Origin: Ignavibacteriota bacterium | GTDB taxonomy: Bacteria; Bacteroidota; Ignavibacteria; UBA10030; UBA6906 | Assembly (NCBI GenBank): GCA_016707525.1 | Contig: JADJHP010000014.1 | Coordinates: 1 to 64,000 of the forward strand | DNA: 64,000 nucleotides | Reading direction: 5' to 3' | In this document: positions 8,223-16,647 of the stretch, one piece after another | Layout: each line of letters starts with the position of its first letter | Position numbering within the stretch: position 1 is the stretch's first letter | Program-made: the position numbers and the translations under genes | The notes under the pieces: generated by a model | What the model was told of the DNA's origin: nothing | Seen by the model: the letters and a program-made list of their open reading frames with translations, nothing else | The model's database searches: none

Positions 8223-9719
8223 ATGATGCGAGCCATGCGGATCACTTCCTTCCTGGTGTGCCTGTCCATTCTCGCCGGGAACGGCCGCCTCCATGCCGGT
8301 GATGTCCCGCGTGCGCCGATCGTGCAGCACGGGTACCAGCGGGTGACGACGCATGAGGAGTTGTTGCGGTACCTCGGCCAGCTCGCGGGGCCGGGGAGTG
8401 TGATCCGGGTGGACACGATCGGCACGACCACACAGGGGCGCCCGATACCCATGGTGGTGATCTCGACCGGAGCGTCGACCTCCAAACTGCGCGTCATGGT
8501 GTTCTGCTCGCAGCATGGGAATGAGCCGTCGGGCAAAGAGGCCGCGCTGATGCTCCTGGAGCGGATCGCCCGGGGCGAGATGAACGGGATCCTGGCATCG
8601 ATCGATCTCTGGCTCGTGCCATCGTCGAATCCCGATGGCAATGAGTTACAACAACGGTGGAACGGCATCGGGAAGGACCTCAACCGGGACCATCTGATCC
8701 TCATGCAGCCGGAGACGCGCGCCCTGCATGATGTGTACGATCGCATCCTCCCGGAAGCGACGCTGGACGTTCACGAATTTCAACCTGTTGGGAAGGCCTG
8801 GGAGGACGTTGGTTACTACCGCGTCATCGATGAACAGTGGGGCGCTCCCACGAACCCCAACGTGGATGTGTGGCTCCGGCGGTATGGCGTCGAGACCATG
8901 TTCCCGGCATTGAGGGCCGGCCTCGAGGCCGATGGATTCCGCTTCTACAATTATACGATCATCAGTACACCGGCCGACACCATGCGTCACAGCACCACGA
9001 ACGTGAACGACGGCCGGCAGAGTCTGGCGAGCCAGGGCTCGTACTCGTTCATCCTGGAAGGCCGGAACGGCAGAACATTCCATGATGAGATCGAGCGGCG
9101 GACAAAGGGGCAGCTCTCCGCGCTGACGCATTACCTGACGTTCATCGGCCAGAATGCCGGCACGATCCGTGCGAAGGTCCAGGCTGCGCGTGCCACCATC
9201 CCGGTGAGCCGCGACTCGGTCGTCCTTCTGGCGGAATATCTCTTCACGGGCGAGGCGATGCCGATGCCCGTCCGGACGATCGCCGGCGGCAAGGACTCGG
9301 TCATCCGGGTATTGCACCGGAGTATCCCGACCCCGATGGTGCGCACGGCGCGGCCCGCGGCGTATGTGATCCCCGCGGCGCAGCGCGGACTGATCGAGTT
9401 GATGCAGCGTCACAGGGTGGCCATGCGGACCCTGACCACACCGACGAAGATGCTTGTGGAGGTGCAGACGGTAGTGCGATGGAACACGCGCATCTTCGAA
9501 GAGGATGACACACTCTTTCCGGACATCGTGCGGAGTGAAGCCGAGAAGGAGTTCGCTGCCGGCGATGTGATCGTTCCGCTCGACCAACTCAAGTCGGTGC
9601 TCATCATGCTCGCGCTCGAGCCGGCGTCCGTGTGGGGTGTTGTCCAGTACGAGCCCTTCGCTTCGCTGCGCGCAGTGGGCACCGAGTACCCCGTGTACCG
9701 GGTTCTTCAGTCTCCCTAG
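8223..9719 (+). CDS. secreted M14-family zinc carboxypeptidase
   Basis: A 498-residue protein that starts three bases after the aspartase stop. It has an N-terminal signal peptide (about 25 residues). The M14 zinc ligands are visible as His98 and Glu101 in QHGNEPSGKEA and His184 in LDVHEF; SNPDGNE and NRDH are also typical. A likely catalytic glutamate lies in SFILEGRNG. The C-terminal 180 residues form an additional domain. It would trim peptides outside the cytoplasm. Co-transcription with aspartase suggests use of released amino acids, including aspartate (inference). Confidence 0.85.
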   Translation: MMRAMRITSFLVCLSILAGNGRLHAGDVPRAPIVQHGYQRVTTHEELLRYLGQLAGPGSVIRVDTIGTTTQGRPIPMVVISTGASTSKLRVMVFCSQHGNEPSGKEAALMLLERIARGEMNGILASIDLWLVPSSNPDGNELQQRWNGIGKDLNRDHLILMQPETRALHDVYDRILPEATLDVHEFQPVGKAWEDVGYYRVIDEQWGAPTNPNVDVWLRRYGVETMFPALRAGLEADGFRFYNYTIISTPADTMRHSTTNVNDGRQSLASQGSYSFILEGRNGRTFHDEIERRTKGQLSALTHYLTFIGQNAGTIRAKVQAARATIPVSRDSVVLLAEYLFTGEAMPMPVRTIAGGKDSVIRVLHRSIPTPMVRTARPAAYVIPAAQRGLIELMQRHRVAMRTLTTPTKMLVEVQTVVRWNTRIFEEDDTLFPDIVRSEAEKEFAAGDVIVPLDQLKSVLIMLALEPASVWGVVQYEPFASLRAVGTEYPVYRVLQSP

Positions 9720-9749
9720 GTCCCCTCGCGGCCATCTGTGGCGCTAAAA

Positions 9750-9765
9750 CGTGACCATGGTCACG
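9750..9765. promoter_or_regulatory. CRP-like palindrome, distal site
   Basis: CGTGACCATGGTCACG is a perfect 16-bp palindrome of the form nGTGA-N6-TCACn, matching the core of a CRP/FNR-family operator. It lies 113.5 bp upstream of the start predicted for the LamG gene. It may instead be part of a terminator for the peptidase gene. Confidence 0.4.
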
Positions 9766-9783
9766 CAGGATATCTCCTGCGTG
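9762..9783. terminator. hairpin after the peptidase gene
   Basis: CACGCAGGA-tatc-TCCTGCGTG is a perfect 9-bp stem with a 4-base loop that shares its first four bases with the neighbouring palindrome. No T-tract follows. The two overlapping dyads would compete as RNA structures. Confidence 0.4.
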
Positions 9784-9793
9784 TGCCGGGTCG

Positions 9794-9864
9794 CGTGCGC
9801 TGGCTCACACCTCCTTCCAATTTCACCGCCGGCCCTTGCGTGTCCCGTTTGCTTTCTCTACGTT
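9794..9864 (+). promoter_or_regulatory. CRP-like site and promoter of the LamG gene
   Basis: CGTGCGCTGGCTCACA (9794-9809) fits the CRP-type frame and shares a 15-base identity with the operator upstream of the giant adhesin at 21716-21730. Downstream are TTGCGT (9836-9841), a 17-base spacer and TACGTT (9859-9864). The operator centre would lie near -69.5, roughly a class I position. The leader to ATG 10002 is about 130 bases, with AAAGGA before the start. Confidence 0.4.
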
Positions 9865-10001
9865 GCATCGGGAAGTCACATCTGAAGATAGGGGGGACAT
9901 GGCGCGTCGCCTTCCCGGGCGTTCACCATCGGTCCTCGCCGCACTCCGCATCTCTTATCCATACCTATTCATTCGTCGGTCATCGCTCAAAGGACCATCC
10001 C

Positions 10002-11441
10002 ATGAAGCAAGGGAATACTGTCTCCGGCAGTACGCCAATCATTATGCTCGGCGTGCTCTTCACCGCTCTCACGCTGCTGTCAACTCCTGCGCTCGCGCAG
10101 AGAGGACTGCAGTTCAACGGCAGCAATCAGTATGTGACATTCGGGAGCGCGTCATCGCTCGGTGCAGGTTCGTTCACTCTGGAGTGCTGGTTCATGCGGA
10201 CCGGGGCGGGTGTCGCGACCTCGACAGGCTCGGGCGGGATCTCTGCGGTCCCACTTGTCACGAAAGGCCGCGCTGAGGCCGACAACAGTCTGGTGGACAT
10301 GAACTACTTCCTCGGCATTCAGGATGGGACCGGTGTCTTGACCGCCGACTTCGAAGAAGGGACGGCCACGGCAAGTCCGGGATTGAATCATCCCGTCTTC
10401 GGCGTCACTCCGGTGAGTTACAATGTCTGGCATCATGCGGCCGTGACATATGACACCACCAGCAGGCGCTGGCAACTCTTCCTGAATGGGGTCCTGGAAA
10501 AGGACACCGTTCTTCAGGCCGGCCGGAGGGTGCCGCAGTTCAACAGCACCCAGCACGCAGGGATCGGCACGGCGATGACCTCGGCGGGGACTGCGGCAGG
10601 ATTCCTGAATGGATCGATCGACGAAGTCCGGATCTGGAATGTTCCGCGTACCCAGGCGGAGATCCAGGGAGCAATGCTCACCGAACTGAGTTCGGGGACA
10701 GGGTTGCTCGGACGGTGGGGCATGAATGAGGGATCCGGATCCACGATCGCGAACGCGGTCGGGGGTGGCATGTCAGGGACCCTGACGGGTTCACCGACAT
10801 GGATCAACCCGGGCACCACGTTCGCACTACCGACAGCGACCGCTTTTAATATCTCCTCCGGGACCAGTGCCTATGTCACGTTCGGGACTGGCACCACGAT
10901 GAACGCCGCGACCTTCACGATCGAGACATGGTTCCGGCGCGAAGCAGCGGGAACCACCGTCAGCACCGGAACGGGCGGGATCGCTGCGGCCATTCCGCTG
11001 GTGACCAAGGGGACATCCGAATCGGAAGCGCCCTCGGTCGACATCAACTACTTTCTTGGTATCAACACCTCGGGAAATGTCCTGTGTGCCGACTTTGAGG
11101 AAGGTGCGAGCGGTTCCTCCCCGAGTCTGAATCACCCTGTCTCCGGCACCACGGCCATACTGAACAATGTCTGGTACCACGCAGCGGCGACGTACGACGG
11201 CACGTCGTGGCGCCTTTATCTGAACGGGGATCTGGAAGCAGAGTTGTCGGTCGGCCAGCCGGCGGCATCAGCGACGACCGCCCGTTGGCCCTGGCAACAT
11301 CTATCCGATCGAATGGCACGACCATCCAGGGATACTTTGCAGGGCGTCTGGATGAGGTCCGCATCTGGAACTCCGCACGGTCACAAACCCAGGTCCGCTC
11401 CACCATCAACGACCGCATTGCGGCGCCACAGGCAGGCTTGA
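10002..11441 (+). CDS. LamG surface protein, N-terminal part (frameshifted)
   Basis: First part of a protein of about 1,770 residues; ATG 10002 precedes a signal peptide ending STPALAQ. It carries LamG/concanavalin-like module 1 (about 10090-10800) and most of module 2 (10840 onward), each with an ITVEVWF-type strand, 'VTYDGTSWRLYLNG' and 'IDEVRIWN' motifs. Coding sense is lost after 11281-11283: alignment with module 3 of the same protein shows that a C run there is one base short, and the remaining 50 codons to 11441 are out of frame. The domain continues in the next entry. This may be a sequencing error, a genuine mutation or phase variation. Confidence 0.7.
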   Translation: MKQGNTVSGSTPIIMLGVLFTALTLLSTPALAQRGLQFNGSNQYVTFGSASSLGAGSFTLECWFMRTGAGVATSTGSGGISAVPLVTKGRAEADNSLVDMNYFLGIQDGTGVLTADFEEGTATASPGLNHPVFGVTPVSYNVWHHAAVTYDTTSRRWQLFLNGVLEKDTVLQAGRRVPQFNSTQHAGIGTAMTSAGTAAGFLNGSIDEVRIWNVPRTQAEIQGAMLTELSSGTGLLGRWGMNEGSGSTIANAVGGGMSGTLTGSPTWINPGTTFALPTATAFNISSGTSAYVTFGTGTTMNAATFTIETWFRREAAGTTVSTGTGGIAAAIPLVTKGTSESEAPSVDINYFLGINTSGNVLCADFEEGASGSSPSLNHPVSGTTAILNNVWYHAAATYDGTSWRLYLNGDLEAELSVGQPAASATTARWPWQHLSDRMARPSRDTLQGVWMRSASGTPHGHKPRSAPPSTTALRRHRQA

Positions 11442-14400
11442 TCGGACGCTGGGGGCTGGATGAGGCCGCCGGCCGGACCGTGAATGCTTCCGCTGGCACA
11501 ACGGCGAATGGTACCATTCCCGCGGCCACCTGGAACTTCGGATGGGTGGGAGGCGCTCCCTTCAATATCAGCACGAACACTCCTCCGTCCGCTTCGGGCG
11601 TCACGGTCACTGGTACACCTGCTCTGAAACAGGTGCTCACGGGGTCCTACTCGTATGTGGACGCCGAAGGAGATCTCGAAAGCGGGACTACCTATCGTTG
11701 GCTTCGGAACGGGACCCCGATTGCCGGCGCGACGTCGATCACCTATAGTCCTCTGATCGCGGATGCCGGGACTCTGCTGAGCTTTGAGGTGACACCGCGC
11801 GCAGCATCGGGTTCACCCACAGGGGTTCCCGTCGTGTCGGCCGCGGTTGGACCTGTGACAGGGACGCCCGATGCTCTTTCCTTTGGCGGCACCAATGCCT
11901 ATGTCACCTTTGGTACCGGGACGGGACTGAACCTTCCGACCTTTACCATTGAAACATGGTTCAAGCGGACGGGCTCGGGTGTTTCCAATACCACCGGGAC
12001 GGGTGGCCTCGATGCGATCCCGCTGATCGCCAAAGGTGCTGCAGAGGCGGAGGTCGCGACCATCGATATCAATTACTTCCTCGGGATCCGCGCGTCCGAT
12101 GGTGTGCTGTGCGCAGATTTTGAGGAAGGAGCTGCCGGTACGGCCCCGAGCCAGAATCATCCGGTGGCCGGAGTGACCCCGATCCAGAACAATGAGTGGT
12201 ATCATGCTGCTGCGACGTACGACGGGACCACCTGGAAGCTCTATCTGAACGGGGCTCTCGATGCAACGCTTGTCGTCGGGCAGCCGGTGGCATCCACGAC
12301 GACCTCACCGACCGCGCTGGCGACATCACTCCGGTCGAATGGCACCACGGCCCAGGGATTCTTCCATGGAGTGATGGATGAAGTGCGCCTCTGGAATGGC
12401 GCGCGCACGCAGAGTGAGATCCAATCGACGCTCAATCTGCAGATCGTCACTCCGCAATCGGATCTGGTGGCCCGCTGGTCGCTGGATGAAGGGGCCGGCA
12501 CAACGGTCTCCGGCTCCGCGGGCACCTCGTGGTCAGGAACGGTCACCGGGGCCAACTTCGCCTGGGAGGTGGGAGCTCCCTTCTCGTTGTCGCCGAACCA
12601 GCCACCGGGCGCAACCAATGTTGTGGTCTCTGGCACGCCTGTCGTCGGTCAGATGCTGAGCGGAGGTTATACCTATGCGGATCCCGATGGCGATCCCGAG
12701 GGGGTCTCGCTTTTCCGCTGGCTCCGCAACGGCGTGGCGATCGCAGGTGCAACGTCGCTCAGCTACACGTTGAGCCAGGACGACGCTGGCAAGGTGTTGG
12801 TGTTCGAGGTGACCCCGGTGGCTGCCGTCGGTGCAAGCATCGGAACTCCTGTGGAGAGTGCGCCGGCCGGACCGGTCGGATCATCGGGAGTCACGTCGAT
12901 CACGTTGCAGAATGGACTGAATGGCTATGCAGGAATGATCGATACGCATATCCGCGAGGCCGCACCGTCGACCTCCCATGGCTCATTGGAATCGGTCGAA
13001 TGGGATTCCACCGAGTCCAATGTCGCAAACACACGGAAGTATGCGCTCTTCCGCTTCGAGGATCTGGTTGGAGCGGGAAAGATCCCGGCGAACGCGACGA
13101 TCGCCCAGGCAGCCCTGGTCTATGATGTCTGGGATACCGGAGACTCCGGTCTGGTGTACGAATCTGCGCTGGACTGGACCGAGGATGTCACGTATAATGC
13201 CTTCGGATCAACGCCCGGCGTGCAAGCTGCCGATCTCGGACTGTTCGTCGGCGTTGCCGGTGGAGGATCTCTCGGCACACGGTCTGTCGATGTGACCGCA
13301 AGCCTCGGCCGCTGGATCGCAACGCCTTCTGCAAATCATGGTTGGATCGTCATGTATCGCGGGCCTGATGGCAGCAAGGTACGGTCGAGCGAGTATCCGA
13401 CGATCGCGCAGCGCCCCCGCCTCATCATCACGTATAGCGCGGGTGCCCCGTTGATGCCCGTCCTCGTGGGCCCGGCAGATGGCAGTACCGGGACAGGGAC
13501 GTCGCCTCTCCTTCACGTCACGGTGAGTGATCCTGATCTTGATTCCCTCACGGTGAAATTCTACGGCCGCGCTGCCGGCGTGTCTGCCCAGCCTGATTTC
13601 ACGATCGCAGGGCTTCCGGATACGCAGTACTATACGGCGGAGAGCAACGGTGGATCGAATGCGATCTTCAAGGCGCAGACCCAGTGGATCGCGGCCAATG
13701 CCGGAACCCGGAACATCGTGTACGTCCAGCACTTCGGCGATGTCACGAATACCGGCAGCAGTGAGCCGGAGTGGAAACGCGCCGATACGACGATGTCGTT
13801 CCTGGAATCGCCGGCACCGGGGCTGCCCTATGGGATCAGCATCGGCAATCACGACCAGATCGGCGGCACGGCCCTCTACAATCAGTACTTCGGGACCGCC
13901 CGATTCTCCGGCCGCCCGTACTATGGCGGTTCGTTCGGACCGACCAATGAGAGCCACTTCGTTCTGTTCTCCGCCGGGACCCTGCAGTTCATTGCGCTGA
14001 GTCTGAACTACTCGACGCCGATGAATCCGGCGATGCTACACTGGGCGGACAGTCTGCTGAAAGCCCATGGAGACAGGAGGGCGATCGTGGGTTCGCATTC
14101 GATCATCGGTACGGGGAACCCGGCCTCGTTCTCTTCCGAAGGACAGGTGTTGTATGATTCACTCAAAGACAATCCAAATCTGTTCCTGATGCTCTGCGGG
14201 CATGTGCCGGGTGAAGGCCGCCGGGCCGATACGTACAACGGCCATACGGTCCATACCCTTCTCGCCGATTTCCAGAGCTTCACCAATGGCGGGAACGGCT
14301 GGATGCGGTTGCTCGAATTCTCCCCGTCGAACAATCTGATCACGGTGAAGACGTACTCCCCCACGCTCGGCCAGTATGACACCGACGCAACGAGTCAGTT

Positions 14401-15313
14401 CACCCTGCCGTACGATATGCAATCCGCGGCACCGGGTACGTTCCAGTTGCTCGGTACCGTTGGGTCCGTCGCATCCGGTGGCTCCGCCCAGCTGGTCTGG
14501 CCTGCACTGGCTCCGGAAACGCTGCATGAATGGTACGTGACGGTGGGAGATTCGAGCACCACGACGATCGGGGCGACGTGGAGTTTTTCGACCGGCACAA
14601 GTATCTCCGCGGACCTGAAGGTCATGCTGCAGGGGCCGTTCGTCGCCGACTCGATGTCGACCACGCTGGCGTCGGCGGGATATCTCCCGTTGGTCCAGCC
14701 CTATAGTGCCGCACCCTGGTCTCACGGTGGTGGCGAGTCGGTTTCCTCCATTCCCACGGGTGTCGTGGACTGGGTGCTTCTGGAACTGCGCACGGGTACA
14801 ACGGGTGCGACGAAAGTGGCGACGCGCGCGGCGTTCATCAAGAGCAATGGAGCGATCACGGACCTCGATGGCATATCTCCGGTCCAATTCTCCGGCTTGC
14901 CTGCAGGCTCTTACTTCGTGGTGGTGTACCATCGGAACCACCTTGCCGTGATGAGCGCGGCAACGGTGGCTCTTGCAGCATCGAGCGAGCCCTATGACTT
15001 CACCACCGGGCCTGACAAGTACTATGGCGGCGACGCGAAGGAAGTGGCGACAGGCGTGTATGGTATGTGGGCCGGGGATGTGACGGGCAACGGCATCGTG
15101 AAGTACAACCTTGGCGGGAACGATCGCCTGCCCATATTCCAGCGTGTCGGCGGTACCAATGTGAATGCGACGGTGAACGGGTATTACCCTGAAGATGTGA
15201 ACTTGAACGGCCAGGTGAAATACAATCTCGGCGGGAACGACCGTCTGATCGTCTTCCAGGTGGTAGGCGGGACGAACGTCAATGCCACCCGGTCCACCAG
15301 AGTTCCGAACTAA
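11207..15313 (+). CDS. LamG/DNRLRE/metallophosphoesterase surface protein, C-terminal part
   Basis: Continuation of the preceding gene. The authentic frame begins near 11283, and the ATG at 11207 is not a likely true start. Order: end of LamG 2, an Ig-like domain (about 11580-11850), LamG 3 (11870-12580), a second Ig-like domain (12600-12880), a DNRLRE-type domain (12900-13440), and a calcineurin-like phosphoesterase (about 13580-14390) with GDVTN, GNHD, SHS and CGHVPG metal motifs. The C-terminus has a dockerin-like duplication (DVTGNGIVKYNLGGNDR and DVNLNGQVKYNLGGNDR). There is no T9SS tail. The canonical first Asp-x-His metal motif of phosphoesterases is not obvious, so activity is uncertain. 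Confidence 0.75.
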   Translation: MAPLSERGSGSRVVGRPAGGISDDRPLALATSIRSNGTTIQGYFAGRLDEVRIWNSARSQTQVRSTINDRIAAPQAGLIGRWGLDEAAGRTVNASAGTTANGTIPAATWNFGWVGGAPFNISTNTPPSASGVTVTGTPALKQVLTGSYSYVDAEGDLESGTTYRWLRNGTPIAGATSITYSPLIADAGTLLSFEVTPRAASGSPTGVPVVSAAVGPVTGTPDALSFGGTNAYVTFGTGTGLNLPTFTIETWFKRTGSGVSNTTGTGGLDAIPLIAKGAAEAEVATIDINYFLGIRASDGVLCADFEEGAAGTAPSQNHPVAGVTPIQNNEWYHAAATYDGTTWKLYLNGALDATLVVGQPVASTTTSPTALATSLRSNGTTAQGFFHGVMDEVRLWNGARTQSEIQSTLNLQIVTPQSDLVARWSLDEGAGTTVSGSAGTSWSGTVTGANFAWEVGAPFSLSPNQPPGATNVVVSGTPVVGQMLSGGYTYADPDGDPEGVSLFRWLRNGVAIAGATSLSYTLSQDDAGKVLVFEVTPVAAVGASIGTPVESAPAGPVGSSGVTSITLQNGLNGYAGMIDTHIREAAPSTSHGSLESVEWDSTESNVANTRKYALFRFEDLVGAGKIPANATIAQAALVYDVWDTGDSGLVYESALDWTEDVTYNAFGSTPGVQAADLGLFVGVAGGGSLGTRSVDVTASLGRWIATPSANHGWIVMYRGPDGSKVRSSEYPTIAQRPRLIITYSAGAPLMPVLVGPADGSTGTGTSPLLHVTVSDPDLDSLTVKFYGRAAGVSAQPDFTIAGLPDTQYYTAESNGGSNAIFKAQTQWIAANAGTRNIVYVQHFGDVTNTGSSEPEWKRADTTMSFLESPAPGLPYGISIGNHDQIGGTALYNQYFGTARFSGRPYYGGSFGPTNESHFVLFSAGTLQFIALSLNYSTPMNPAMLHWADSLLKAHGDRRAIVGSHSIIGTGNPASFSSEGQVLYDSLKDNPNLFLMLCGHVPGEGRRADTYNGHTVHTLLADFQSFTNGGNGWMRLLEFSPSNNLITVKTYSPTLGQYDTDATSQFTLPYDMQSAAPGTFQLLGTVGSVASGGSAQLVWPALAPETLHEWYVTVGDSSTTTIGATWSFSTGTSISADLKVMLQGPFVADSMSTTLASAGYLPLVQPYSAAPWSHGGGESVSSIPTGVVDWVLLELRTGTTGATKVATRAAFIKSNGAITDLDGISPVQFSGLPAGSYFVVVYHRNHLAVMSAATVALAASSEPYDFTTGPDKYYGGDAKEVATGVYGMWAGDVTGNGIVKYNLGGNDRLPIFQRVGGTNVNATVNGYYPEDVNLNGQVKYNLGGNDRLIVFQVVGGTNVNATRSTRVPN

Positions 15314-15335
15314 CGATATCCAGGAGAAAAGGACA

Positions 15336-16412
15336 ATGAAAAGACTCTTAGTGATCGCTGTAGTGATGATCCTGATGTCAGGGATCGTGATGGCGGCCGT
15401 GACCGTCCGTGCCGGTATCTTCAGCGCGGGGACACAGACCATCAATGTGATGGCCAAGCCGGTGGGGGGTGGTGTGATATCCACCATTTCCTCGATATCG
15501 ATCCCGATCGCCTGGGAGACGGCATCGGGGATCACGATCACGAATGTGGATTATGCGCCCGGTCTGCAGCAGACCGATGTGGGGACCTCGGGCATCTATT
15601 CCTATGCGGTGTACAGCCTCATGCCGGGCACGGCCATCACGTGGGCCGAGGGGAGCGAGAATGTGATCCTGACGCTGACGATCTCAGGCACAGGCCCGGC
15701 GCTCATGATGCTGAATGACGTGTCGGGTGTGGGCTGGTACTTCGAGACAGGCCTCGGGGATCTGACGGACTATGGGACCCCGTTCTATGTGAACTCCACC
15801 GAACTGGCCTTGCCGGTAACGCTCACCTCGTTCGCGGCGAAACTCATGCAGAACGGCACGGGTGTCGTGCTCCAGTGGGCAACGGCAAGCGAGGTGAACA
15901 ATTACGGGTACACCGTCCAGCGCAAGGCCGAGGCGGACGAGACGTTCACGGATGTTGCGGGAGCGTTCGTTGAAGGCCATGGCACCACGGTCGAGCCGCA
16001 GACGTACAGCTACACCGACAACAGCGTGCTGGCGGCAGGGAAGTACCAGTACCGGCTCAAGCAGCAGGACCTGAACGGCGCGGTGCAGTACTCGCAGAGC
16101 GTCATCGTCAACGTATCGGTCACGGACGTGGCGGAAGCGGCCCCGCGGGAGTTCGCGCTGATGCAGAACTATCCGAACCCGTTCAACCCGACCACGATGG
16201 TGAAGTTCTCGGTGCCATCCACCGGCCGGGCGACGATGAAGGTGTACAACACCGTGGGACAGGAAGTGGTGACGCTGTTCGAAGGTGTTGCCGAGGCCGG
16301 CCGGTACTATGCGGTGCCGTTCAATGCTGCAAGTCTGGCCTCAGGGGTGTACTTCTACAGGCTGGTGACGGAGCAGAAGACCGACGTCCGCAGGATGATG
16401 CTGGTGAAATAG
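15336..16412 (+). CDS. T9SS-exported protein with cohesin-like N-terminal domain
   Basis: A 358-residue protein; ATG 15336 lies behind AGGAGAAAAGGA, 22 bases after the phosphoesterase gene, so co-transcription is likely. It has a signal peptide, then a beta-rich domain of about 150 residues whose strand pattern (SISIPIAWETASGITITNVD ... VILTLTISG) recalls cohesin/CBM-type sandwiches. Next is an Ig-like linker starting LPVTLTSFAAKL, then a clear T9SS type A tail: QNYPNPFNPTT, VYNTVGQEVVTL, GVYFYRL and final MMLVK. Cohesin similarity is an impression only; the T9SS call is firm. Confidence 0.8.
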   Translation: MKRLLVIAVVMILMSGIVMAAVTVRAGIFSAGTQTINVMAKPVGGGVISTISSISIPIAWETASGITITNVDYAPGLQQTDVGTSGIYSYAVYSLMPGTAITWAEGSENVILTLTISGTGPALMMLNDVSGVGWYFETGLGDLTDYGTPFYVNSTELALPVTLTSFAAKLMQNGTGVVLQWATASEVNNYGYTVQRKAEADETFTDVAGAFVEGHGTTVEPQTYSYTDNSVLAAGKYQYRLKQQDLNGAVQYSQSVIVNVSVTDVAEAAPREFALMQNYPNPFNPTTMVKFSVPSTGRATMKVYNTVGQEVVTLFEGVAEAGRYYAVPFNAASLASGVYFYRLVTEQKTDVRRMMLVK

Positions 16413-16504
16413 TGTCAGGTGTTACTAACTAAAAGTGAATCACGTCCTGCCGCCAGGGACTGCTCCATATCCTTCGACGCCTGAACATCAATACGAGCCA
16501 TGAT

Positions 16505-16543
16505 CCGACACGGGGCGGGAGAGTCCTCCCCGCCCCGTGTCGG
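16505..16543. terminator. strong GC-rich terminator-like hairpin
   Basis: CCGACACGGGGCGGG (16505-16519) pairs perfectly with 16529-16543, a 15-bp stem with a 9-base loop. There is no T-tract. It sits in the 235-bp gap after the T9SS gene and probably ends that transcript. Nothing else was recognised in this gap. Confidence 0.5.
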
Positions 16544-16647
16544 TTGGGCGAGTCGTTGCCGTCGAGGGCGATCCGGCCGCGATCGGTCGTGATTTTCATT
16601 GTGAAGTTCCCTACCTTAGAGCCATCCTTCCATTGACAGGTGCCGGT

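Noticed and set aside
9738..10001. Upstream start for the LamG protein
   Set aside because: The 88 residues before Met at 10002 are basic and not signal-like. They cross the CRP-like site, promoter and hairpin.
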